Assembly: GCA_037176705.1 (NCBI GenBank) | Contig: JBAWUJ010000054.1 | Location: 496,001 to 560,000 of the forward strand | Reading direction: 5' to 3' | Source of the DNA: Molossus alvarezi | Taxonomy: Eukaryota > Chordata > Mammalia > Chiroptera > Molossidae | DNA length: 64,000 bases | Shown here: in pieces, positions 1-9,734 of the stretch | Layout: each line of letters opens with the position of its first letter | How positions within the stretch are numbered: the first letter of the stretch is position 1 | The notes under the pieces: generated by a model | What the model saw: only the letters and a program-made list of their open reading frames with translations | The model's database searches: none | Told to the model about the DNA's origin: nothing | Position numbers and translations under genes: made by a program

Positions 1-204
1 CCATTGGTTATGCATATATGCATATAAGTTCTGAGGTTTAACTCTTTCCTCCCCCACATACCAGTCTTTTGAGGTTTGTCTGTCCATACCCTTCTTCTAT
101 ATCTCTGGGTCTCTTTTGTTCATCAGCTTGTATTGTTCATTGTATTTCCAAAATAAGTGAGATCGTGTGATATTTGTCTTTCTCTAAATGGCTTATTTCA
201 CTTT

Positions 205-3200
205 AACTGCATTCTTTGTCTTCCTTTTGTTGAGTTGTATGAGTGCTCTATATATTTTGGAGAGTAAGCCATTATCTGATGTATCATTGGCAATTATACT
301 ATCCCATACAGTGGGTTCCCTTTCCATTTTGATGCTTGTATCCTTTCCTGTACAGAAGCTGTATAGTTTGATGTAGTCCCATTTATTTATTTATTTTTTA
401 TTTTTCTCTCATGCTTTAGAAGATGTATAAGCAAAAAGGCTGCTGCATATGATGTCTGAAATTTTGTTGCCTACATTTTCTTCTAGGATTTTTATGTATT
501 CATGAGTCACATTTAAGTCTTTTATCCATTTTGAGTTTATTCTTGTTTATAGTATAAGTTGGTGGTCTAACTTCATTTTATTATATGTAGCTGTTCAATT
601 TTCCCAACACCATTTATTGAAGAGGCTTTCTGTACTCCATTGTATGTTCATGCCAACTTTGTAAAATATTAATTGAGTATAATGTCTTATGTCAATATCT
701 GGGTTCTCTGTTCTGTTTCAGTGATCTTGATGTCTGTGTGCCAGTACCAGGCTGTTTTCATTACAGAGGCTTTGTAGTATAACCTGATATCCAGGATTCT
801 GATCCCACGTACTTTGACCTTTTTCAAAATTTCTTTGGCTACTCAGGGTTTTTTTTGGTACCATATAAACTTCTGAGTATTTTTCTAGTTCTGTGAAATA
901 TGTCATTGGTATTTTGCTGGGCATTGCATTGAATCTATAGATTGCTTTGGGTAGTATGGACATTTTAATTATATTAGTTTTTCCAATCAATGAACAAGGT
1001 ATATGCTTCCACTATTTTTATATCTTCCTCTATTTCTTTTTTCAATGTCCTGTAGTTTTCTGAGAACAGGTCCTTTTCTTTTTTTGTTAAGTTTGTTTCA
1101 TGGTATCTTAGTGTTTTTTGTTTGTTTGTTTGTTTGTTTGTTTTTTGTTTTGTTGTTGCAATGGTAAATTGGATTTATTTTTAGTTTTTCTTTCTGTGAG
1201 TTAATTATTGGAGTACAAAAGTAGCATCAATTTCTTGATGTTAATTTTGTATCCAAATTCATTTATTAGCTCTAGTAGATTTTTGATAGAGTCTTTAGTG
1301 TTTTCTATATACAATACCATGTCATTTGCAAATAATGACAGTTTCACTTCCTCCTTTCTAATTAGGATCCCTTTTTTTTTCTTCTTATCTAATTGCTGTA
1401 GTTAAGACTTCCAGTACTATGTTAAATAAGCATGGCAAAAGTGGGCATTCCTGTTTTTTTTCCCGTTGTTAAGGGAAATGCTTTTGTTTTGCCCAGTGAG
1501 AATGATGTTGGCTGTTGGTTTTTTATATATGGCCTTTATTATGTGAGATATGGCCCCTGTATTCCCACATGCTGAGTTTTTTGTTTTGTTTTGTTTTTTT
1601 TCATCATACATTGGTGCTGGATTTTATTGAATGTTTTTCAGCATCTATAGATGTGATCATATTGTTTCTATCTTTCATTTTGCTTAAGTGGTGTACCACA
1701 TTTATTGATTTGCAAATGTTATACCAGCGTTGCATCTCTGGGGTTAATCTCACTTGGTCATGGTGAATAATTTTTTTACTGTATTACTGGATCCAATTTG
1801 CTAATATTTTCTTAAGGATTTTGGCATCTATATCCATCATGGGCTTGTAGTTTTCTTTCTTTGTAGTGTCTTTATATATATATATATTTTTTTACTCAAA
1901 TCATGCTGGCCTTATAAAAGGAGTTGGAAACTCTTCCTCCTTATTGGATGTTTTTGGGAATAGTTTGAGTAGTATGGATGTTAGATTATCTATGACTGTT
2001 TAGTACAACTCCATAAAGCCATCTGGATCTGGAGTTTTGCTTGCTGGGAGTTTCTTGATTACATCTTCAATTTTCTTGGATGTTAATGGTCTATTCACGT
2101 TTTCAATCTCTTCCCAGTTGAGTTTTTGGAGATTATATGTTACTAGAAATGTGTACATTTTGCTTAGATTGTCCAATTTGTTGGCATATAATTGTTCATA
2201 ATATATGTTAACAATCCTTTGTATTTCTGTGATGTCAGTTGTTACTTTTCCTCTTTTGTTTCTGAATTGTTTATTTGTGTCCTCTATTTTTTCTTCTTTG
2301 TGTGTCTGGCTAAGGGTTTATCCATTTGCTTATTTTTTCAAAGAACCAGCTCTTCGTTTTATTGATCTTTCAAATTGTTTTTGTTGTTGTTGTTATTTTG
2401 TTCTATATCATTGATTTTTGCTCTGCCCTTTACTATTTCTTTCTTTCTTCTTGCACTGGATTTTTTTATTTTGTTTACATTCTAGTGATTTTAGTTGTAG
2501 GATTAAAAAGTCAATTGAAAATTTTTCTTGTTTCTTTTTCTTGTTTCTAGCCTATAGTGCTATGAACTTTCTTCTGAGGACTGCTTTGGCTGCATCACAC
2601 TGATTTTGTGTTAATGAGTGTTCATTTTCACTGGTTTCCAGGAAGATTTTAATTTCTTTCTTGAAGTCTGTCATAGCCCATGCATTACTTAAGACCATAT
2701 TGTTTAGCCTCCATGTATTTGATTGTTTTTGAATGTTTTTGTTATAATTGATTTCTAGTTTGATGCCATTGTGATCTGAGAAGATGCTTGATATGATTTC
2801 TATCTTCCTGAAGTTCTAGAAACTTAATTTGTGTACTACCATGTCTATCTTTAAGAATATCCTATATGAACTTGAGAAGAATGTGTATTCTGCAGTTTTG
2901 GGGTATAATTCTTTATAAATATTTATTAAATGCAATTGATCTAGTGTATCATTTAAAGTCTCTGTTTTCTTGTTAAATTTTGTCTAAAGGATCTACCCAG
3001 TGATGTCAACGGGGTGTTGAAGTTCTCTGCCATGATTGTATTACTGTTGATTCCTTTAAAGTCCTCCAGAAGTTTTTTAAATGTATTTTGGAGCCCCTAT
3101 ATTGGGTGCATATGTGTTTACAAGGTTATATCCTCCTGTTGGATAGATCTTTTTAATATTAAGTAGTGGCCTTCTTTGTCTCTAGTTATGGCTTTCATTT

Positions 3201-3462
3201 TGAAGTCAATTTTTTTTTGGATATGAGTTTTGCTACCCCAGCTTTTTTTTTTTTTTTTTTCCTTTTCATTTGCTTGGTAGATTTTTTTCCATCTCTTCAC
3301 TTTCAACCTCTGGAAGTCTTTTGTTGTGAGGTGGATCTCTTGTAAACATAATATATATGAGTCATGCTTTTTTATCCACATAGCTACTATGTATCTTTTA
3401 ATGGAAATGATTAATACACTTATGTTTAAGGTTACTATTGATATGTACTTATTTATTGCCAT
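205..3462 (-). pseudogene. L1-A ORF2 relic (endonuclease/reverse transcriptase)
   Basis: ORF2 would start at the ATG at 3460-3462 (reverse complement of ccat after a run encoding MAINKYISIVTLN) and run toward 205. The endonuclease part survives as an open stretch with the residues CLQEIHLTTKD and KVKRWKKIYQANEKEK near 3240-3340. The QETH glutamate motif reads QEIH, so its threonine is replaced although the catalytic Glu itself is kept. A long T-run on the plus strand (3242-3260) expands a lysine tract in the endonuclease domain. The reverse transcriptase region is broken by many stops, and the C-terminal about 190 codons are deleted. Confidence 0.85.
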
Positions 3463-3505
3463 TTTGTTTATTATGGTTATGTGTCCTTTATATTTCTTCT
3501 GCTTA

Positions 3506-4581
3506 TTACAGACATTTTTTAACATTTCTTGCAGTGCTGGTTTGGTGCTAAAATAGTCCATTAGCCTATTTATTTATTTATTTATTTATTTGTCTGGGAA
3601 GCTTTTTATTTCACCTTCTATTTTGAATGATAGCTGTGATGGATAGAATAGTCTTGAATTTAGATCCTTGTTTTTCATTACCTTGATTATTTTATGCTAT
3701 TCCCTTCTGGTCTGTAGTGTTTCTGTTGAGAAGTCAGCTCTTAGCCTTATGGAGATTCCTTTGTAGGTAACCTGTTGCTTATTTCTTGCTGCCTTTAGTA
3801 TTCTCTCTTTGTCTTTCATTTTTGGCATTTATTTTTTATGTGTCTTTGTGTGGACCTCTTGGAATTCTTCTTACTTGGGGCTCTCTGGACTTCTTAAACT
3901 TGCATGCCTCTTTTCTTCACCAAGCTAGGGGAGTTTTTCTGTTACTATTTCTTCAAGTATATTCTCTAAAACTTGCTCATTTTCTTCTTCTGGCACACTT
4001 ATGATATAGATATTGTTATGTTTAATATTGTCTCACTCCCTGGCCGGTTTGGCTCAGCGGTTAGAGCGTTGGCCTGTGGTCATGAGAGACCCGGGTTCGG
4101 TTCCTGCTAAGGGCGCGTACTTCGGCTGCAGTTTGTCCCCGGCCCTGGTCGGTTGTGAGGGTGGCAGCCACTCGATGTGTTCCTTTCACATCGATGTTTC
4201 TCTCTCTCTCTGTGTTCCTCTCTCTCCCTCCCACTCTACCTGAACAAAAAATGGAAAAATGTCCTCGGGTGAGGATAAAAAATATATATATATATTGTCT
4301 CACAAGTATCTTAGGTTGTCTTCCTATTTTTTACTTTTTTTTCTCTGATTGGGTGATTTTTGTCTACCCAATCTTCCAATTAACTGATCTATTTCTCAAC
4401 TTTCTTTACTCTGATGGTTATTCCTTCTAACATGTTCTTTATTTCTACTATGTGATTCTTCATTTCTATGTTTCTATATCTTTACTCATGCTGTTGAGCT
4501 CCCTGATGATTATTACTCTGAAGTTTTCTTGTGTAAAATTCTCTTGTACTTTTATTTGGGATTTGTTTTTTGTCTCACCAT
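3506..4581 (-). pseudogene. L1-A ORF1 relic, split by a VES SINE
   Basis: ORF1 codes for the L1 RNA-binding nucleic acid chaperone. The start matches the ATG at 4579-4581 (MVRQK-like N-terminus) and the stop is the reverse complement of tta at 3506-3508. The SINE at 4037-4291 plus its duplicated target splits the gene. At 3567-3591 the C-terminal SFPD region carries an ATTT repeat not present in the young copy. Spacing to ORF2 is about 43 bp, as in the intact element. Confidence 0.8.
4037..4291 (+). mobile_element. VES SINE (family A), full length
   Basis: A tRNA-derived bat SINE. The head contains the A-box-like tggctcagcggttagagcg and the B-box-like gggttcggttcc. A CT-rich segment and the tail tcctcgggtgagga followed by an A/AT-rich tail complete it. 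It is flanked by a perfect 12-bp duplication, atattgtctcac, at 4025-4036 and 4292-4303, which fixes both ends. It lies in L1-A ORF1 in opposite orientation. It has no coding capacity; the head should be an internal RNA polymerase III promoter by family knowledge. Confidence 0.93.
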
Positions 4582-5446
4582 TTTGCTTGTCTCAGTGGGT
4601 TTTTGAGCCTGCCAAGTTTTCCCTGTGGGTGTTGGTCTTCTTCTGGTGGTGGCTTACTCTACTGGGTTTTGATGAGTGTTGGAGGACCCACATTAGACAC
4701 CACTGTTAAGTCTTACTTTCCTGGGTAGAACTGCAAGCCAAGAAAAGGTTTAGTCATCCTCTACCTTTTTTCCTGGAGGATACTAGATTCAGTTACTTGA
4801 GAAAACTTTATTTGTAGCCCTCAGCTGAATGAAAATTTCCTCAAGCATAAGAGTATTTCCACTGGGTGGGGCACTTGGTTGCTATTGCACTCTAGATGTT
4901 AATGAGCCTAAATTTGCATTTCTCTGATCTGGCCTGGTAGTGTTGAATTTCTGAGGGAGGAACCATTGATTCTCCCTGGGGATCTGGAAAGAGGCTTTTT
5001 GTAAAAGATGGGTACGGTCCTATGAGGGAATGATTCAACACAAAACTCGTGGTGTTTTCCCCTCCAGCTCTCTCCTGAGCCAGGAGCCCTGGACTTCCTC
5101 CACACAGTTTCAGTTGAGTATGCCCTCCCTCTTTTGGAGCCTAAGGTGAATGGTTGTAGTTCTTTTGGTGCTTTTTAAAACCCCTGCTTTCTCACTGGGA
5201 AGTGTTCACAACTACTATGGCCCTCTGCTGCTGTCCTTGGGCTCCCAGCTCACCCTCATATACCTCTGTAGTTCCAACCAGGTTCAATATGTCTTCCTCT
5301 TTCTGTCCCTCATTATATGGATTTTCTCTAGCTGCTTTTCAGTTAGTTACTCCAAATGATTCATCTTTATTTTAGTTGTAATTTCAGTTTGTTCCTGGGA
5401 GACAGTCTGTGCAGCTTCCATTTATGCTGCCACCACTTTTCTTCTT
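4582..5446 (-). promoter_or_regulatory. L1-A 5'UTR / internal promoter relic (single-copy type)
   Basis: This lies upstream of L1-A ORF1 and has no tandem monomers. Reading on the minus strand from 5446 it starts with a degraded YY1-like box (aaagtggtggc). It shares blocks with the L1-E 5'UTR: a cactcacctt-like segment, ctccctcagaaattcaac, and caggccagatcagagaaatg. In mammalian L1s this region is the RNA polymerase II promoter. The functional status here is almost certainly dead, given its age. Confidence 0.7.
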
Positions 5447-5489
5447 CTGTATGGTGTATTATAATTGCTTGTTTTCTATTTCTATTTCT

Positions 5490-5610
5490 CACTAGATTGT
5501 AAATTATCTGGGTCAGAAACATTTTCTGTCTAAATTAGTACTATAATTCCATTGTCTAATCCAGTATCTGATACACAAGTGCTTAATAAATAAATAAAGT
5601 TTCCTTTTGT
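5490..5610 (+). mobile_element. L2 LINE 3'-end fragment
   Basis: The pattern actagattgtaaa...gtatctgatacacaagtgcttaataaataaa matches the typical L2 3' end (a 'gactgtaagctcc' block followed by 'cagtgcctggcacatagtaggcgctcaataaa'). It is diverged and lacks target-site duplications, as expected for a repeat older than the placental radiation. Confidence 0.5.
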
Positions 5611-6211
5611 AATATCTTGCCACCACAAACATACCCACAGTTTCCCCTTTTGACTATTTAAACCTAATTCTGCTATAGGAAACTTTGACATAAGAGCATA
5701 TACTAACCTATACTTCTGTAGAAAGGGCATTTACTCATAATAAGAAAAGGGATATAATTTCTAAAGTCTTTACAGCTTCTTATAGCCCTAAGTAGCTATA
5801 GACATTACCAAACTCTGTCTTTCTCACCATGCCAAGGTCCTCAAGTTTTACCTGCTCAAAGCAATGCCAATTTCAAACCATAAGATACACAGAATTAACC
5901 ATAAAATGGAATCACAGTGTGTAAAAACAGAAGAGTCAAGCTAAATCTTCTGAAGGTTATTCTGAAGCTAGGATTGGTTAATAGCTTTGACTTCAGGAAG
6001 CTTTGTATTTTCTGATACCGTGTTGGGAAATGAGTAAAATAATGACCGAGGATAAGTTCCAGCTACTGAATCACCAAAAGGTACAATTATAACCAAACCA
6101 GTGCTTTGGGAGAAGCAGATTTAATTTCTTTAGATACTATTATTGCACCTGCCATTTTTTTCCCTATAAAAGTAACTTAATGAATTTGCTGTTCTTCAAA
6201 GAGCTGACTTA

Positions 6212-6398
6212 TCTTGCCAGAGAGTCGACATCTTAGGACCTGGAAACATCACTGTGAACTACTTTGGAAAATTGAAGGTATATAATAAACACACTTCCAA
6301 TATTTTGCCAGAGAATCAATATCCTATAGCCCATCAGCCTGACTATAAAACACTTTGGAAGACTAACTGAGTAATTAACACATTACCAACTTCTGGAG
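6212..6398 (+). repeat. Diverged tandem duplication, about 91-bp period, two copies
   Basis: Copy 1 starts ttgccagagagtcgacatc near 6214 and copy 2 starts ttgccagagaatcaatatc near 6305. Both then continue with a ccta/ctta block, ctttggaa, and a ...taataaacacacttccaa / ...taattaacacattaccaac end. The offset measured at gccagaga is 91 bp. It does not match any repeat family I recognise. Confidence 0.6.
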
Positions 6399-6844
6399 TT
6401 TAAGACTTTAATAAAATTAGAAATTACTAGGAAAAAAAGTCAACAGAACTTTTTATGTTCAAATTTGTAGGAAGTTTTGATATCAAGAAATGAGTGTGTC
6501 ACATAGAAGATGAGCCTCTAAGATGAATTTTATTACTTCTCTACAACTGCAAAACTGCATAACAGATGGTGTTGCTTAAGGCATATTTTATTTTGGTGTT
6601 GGGCAATTTAAATTGTGTAACCTCTAGTAGATTTCCACTCCATCACATATCAGAGATTATCCCCTAAAATGGAAAGAGACAATTTTGTATTGAGCTGCAT
6701 TTGAGATCAGTGGGAAGAGTAAAAACTGTTGATGAATGTACTTTATGGGATTTAGCAATCTGATGACAGAAAAAATGTTAGAATCATTGACACTTCAAAT
6801 ATGGCTACCACAAAAATGAGAGGGAAGGAGCTCTGACAGATAAA

Positions 6845-6990
6845 GAGAATTTTGGTTCCAATACTAGCTTAGCTACTAGGTTGTTGTGTGATCTTGGGAA
6901 AGTTATTTGCTCCCTTTGGGCCTCAGTCTCTGCTTCTGCACAGTGAGAGAGTAAATGTTCTCCTCAATGAACTCTAGTTTCTTTCTACCT
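6845..6990 (+). mobile_element. MIR SINE fragment
   Basis: The MIR core is readable: ttagctactaggttgttgtgtgatcttgggaaagtt, then cctcagtctct and a tgcacagtgagagagt stretch in place of the usual 'catctgtaaaatgggg'. MIR is a tRNA-derived SINE shared by mammals and inactive for over 100 million years, which agrees with the high divergence. Confidence 0.75.
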
Positions 6991-8039
6991 CATGAAGACC
7001 AATAACTAAATTACTTAAATGTTTTAGATGATAGCATGCATGTCACAAATTAATAGGATGGTAATATCAATCTTCACTTAAACTTTGTGTTTGGCTGCCT
7101 TATATCAAGTATGTGGATGGTTTTCTTTTTTTCTTTCTTTCTTTTTTTTTTTTTTTTACTTTTCAGCCAGATGTTTGAGTGCCAGGTAGATGTTGGATTT
7201 GTGATCTAAGCTACACTGGCTAATATCAGTTGAAAGAAGGGCTATTTGCTTATAGAATATGCATTTCCTAGAGCAATTTGTACCATTATATTAGAATATG
7301 ATCTATGTTTTATATTTGGAAGCAACATATGTATGTAACTATGCCTTAACTAAATTGAATTTTGTGTATAACAGTGTTATCCAAACTGGGATTGTATGAG
7401 AACCCAAAGAGAACAGATTTAAAAAAATGTTGTTTTCCTCTAAATATGCTTTTATTATTTTCTTTTATTTACCCAACATGGGAATATAGCCTAAGCTGTG
7501 CACAATTTGGCTCTCTCTGGTAAGCAGATACCAAAAGAGTTAGGAGTGCAAAAGTTTATTGATGGTAATGCTTATCAAAGGAGGAGTGAGTAGAAGTGGG
7601 TAGAAAAAGATTTTAGAATATAATGCTGCTGTGATACCTGAGGGGAAAAAAAACAGACAGAAAGTAATATTAGACAGAATCAGACCAAGGTTCAGATCTC
7701 ACAAAGCTTTATCCAACCCAATGGCGAGCTCCCAAGGAAAATTTTTTCATTAAAGGAGTCTTATGATGGGGAGACAGATATGGCAAGGTACCAATAACCC
7801 TACTATGCTTAGTTATTGGCTAGAGGATTGCTATGAAGAGCATGACTGAGGCAAAACCCAAAGATTAATAAATGGAGGCTGTTAGAAAAATGCATTCCTA
7901 ACAGCTGAATGGCAGATTTTTTCTTGACTGAAAGATCATGTTGAGTGGAGATCCAGATAGCATACCTCCATAAATGCCAGAAATGCAATTTTTACTATAT
8001 TTCACATTGAGCCTATAATAATTTGCTACAGCTTACCAT

Positions 8040-9730
8040 ATTAAATCTAAACTGATGAATAATTTCTCATAGAATAAAATATTTAGGAATAAAATTTACA
8101 AAACTAACACTTTGAAAGCTATAGACTATTGTTAAAAGAAATTACACTAGTCTACCCTTATGTGTATGTGATACATTCCAAGACAACCAGTGGATGCCTG
8201 AAACCATAAATAGTACTAAACTCAATATATACTATATTTTTTTCTATTCATCCATACCTATGATAAAGATTAATTTATAAAATAGGCACAGTTATATTAA
8301 CAACAATAACTAAAGTAAAATAGAAGAAGTATGACAATATATTCTAATAAAAGTTATGTGAATGTGGCCTCTTTCTCTCAGCAAACCAATAAAAATTTCT
8401 TTTTTCCTCTACAATTTTATGCATAGAAGACTTATTCTTACTGTAGATCTTAGTAACCTCAGCACCCATTTTTTTTTTCTTAAGTGGAAAGCTTTTACCT
8501 TTTCACTTAAAAGAAGTGCTTAATCTCTTCTCTTTGGAAATTCTGAATTGTCAACATCACTACTCTTGTGCTTTGGGGCCACCATTAAGTGAAATAAAGG
8601 TTACTTAAACACAAGCACTATGATACCATGACAGTTGATCTGATAACTAAGATGACTACTAAGTATCTAATTGTGCAGATAGCATACACACTGTGGATGC
8701 ACAGGACAAAGGAGATTATTTATATTTCATGAGGGATGGATTGGGATAGAATAAGATTTCATCATGATACTAAGAACATCATGCAATTTAAAACTTATGA
8801 TTTGTTTAATTCTAGGACTTTTCATGTAATATTTTCAGACCATGATTGATCCCAGGTAGCTGAAACCATGGAAAGCAAAATGTCAGATAAGGAAGGTCTA
8901 TTGGAAAGAAGATTCAAATAAATTAAAACCAATCCAATGGTTATGGATAAAAAAATTTAGATTTGTTAAGATTGTAGTACTCCTCAAATTGACCAATAGA
9001 CTAAATGTAATATCTGTCAAAGTTTCAACTGTCTTTTTTTTTTTCAGAAATGTACAAGGTGATTCTAAAATTACTGTAGAAACTAAACAGATCCTGAATA
9101 ACCTTAACAACCTTGAAAAAGAAAAACTGTAATGAATTTACATTACCTGATTTAAAAATTATTGCAAAGCTGCAATAATCAAAACTTCTGCTTTAGATGT
9201 GTAAATCAATGGAATAAAATTTAGAGTCCGAAATAAACCCATTCACTTATTGAATATTGACTGAGATACCAAGAACATTAAATGGTGGAAAGAATAGTCT
9301 TTTCAAATGATGCTGAGAAAACTGAATATCAACACGCAAAAGAATGAATTTGGACACCTAGCTTATAACATATACAAAATTAGTTCAAAATGAATCAAAA
9401 ACCTAATTGCAAGAGCTAAAACTATAAAACTATTAAAATAAAACGTATGGGTTAATATTTTCACCTCAAATTTGGCAATAGTTTTTTTGATACAACACCA
9501 GAAGAATGGGTGACAAAATAAAAAACATAAATTGAACTTGGTCAAAATATGTTTAAACACATGTTTCAAGGAACAGTATCACCAAAGTTAAAAAGACAAC
9601 CCAGAATGAGAGAAGATATTTGCAACATATTTGACAAATGTGTGGTACCGAGAATATATAAAGAACACTTGGGACTCAACAATAAAAAGACAAATAACCC
9701 AATTAAAAGTGTGCAAAATATTTAAATAGA
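8040..9730 (+). mobile_element. L1-P, ancient plus-strand L1, left segment
   Basis: ORF2-like sequence in sense orientation: tttaggaataaaatttac (FLGIKF) at 8090 on the left of a DNA transposon, then 8904-9720 with the post-RT part of ORF2 (aatactcctcaaattgacc, ccttgaaaaagaaaaac, gaatatataaagaacac). Divergence is far higher than in the other L1s here. It is cut at about 9730 by minus-strand L1-B. The matching continuation is at 24269-25375, with about 50 bp of ORF2 missing between the two halves. Confidence 0.8.
8145..8903. mobile_element. Tigger-type (pogo/Tc1-mariner) non-autonomous DNA transposon
   Basis: Inverted termini are visible: cactagtctacccttat at 8145-8161 and ataaggaaggtctattg at 8887-8903, which are reverse complements apart from a few changes. 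A TA precedes the left end (8143-8144). The right TA has decayed. Internal text such as gatacattccaagacaaccagtggatgcctgaaacc is typical of human/mammalian Tigger-related MER elements. About 759 bp long with no transposase ORF. It sits inside L1-P ORF2, so L1-P is older. Confidence 0.75.
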
Positions 9731-9734
9731 TATA

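Larger units (their letters stand above)
1..5446 (-). mobile_element. L1-A, LINE-1, nearly full length, 3' end outside window
   Basis: Read on the minus strand this is the end of an L1 3'UTR (1-170), ORF2, ORF1 and a 5'UTR ending near 5446. The plus strand shows the reverse complement of the L1 motifs found intact in the younger copy at 45-51 kb. A VES SINE (4037-4291) interrupts ORF1. About 570 bp of the ORF2 C-terminal region is missing at a junction near 205, when compared with the intact layout. Both ORFs carry many stops and frameshifts, so the copy is old and inactive. The 5' end carries a degraded YY1-like box (positions 5428-5443). Confidence 0.9.
5447..8040. other. Old intergenic DNA without recognisable genes
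   Basis: This AT-rich stretch is not L1. It contains an L2-like 3' end (about 5490-5610), a diverged 91-bp tandem duplication (6212-6398), a MIR (about 6845-6990) and a pyrimidine tract (7127-7157). All open frames here are short and have no recognisable domain. Parts such as 7290-7900 may be very old LTR or DNA-transposon debris, but I cannot name them. Confidence 0.6.

Noticed and set aside
1208..2603. Numerous hydrophobic plus-strand frames (for example 2205-2603)
   Set aside because: They are shadows of minus-strand L1 ORF2; equivalents appear opposite every minus-strand L1 here.
4037..4110. Possible tRNA gene (tggctcagcggttagagc...gggttcggttcc)
   Set aside because: This is the tRNA-like head of a VES SINE with SINE body, tail and target duplications; it does not fold as a complete tRNA with acceptor stem.
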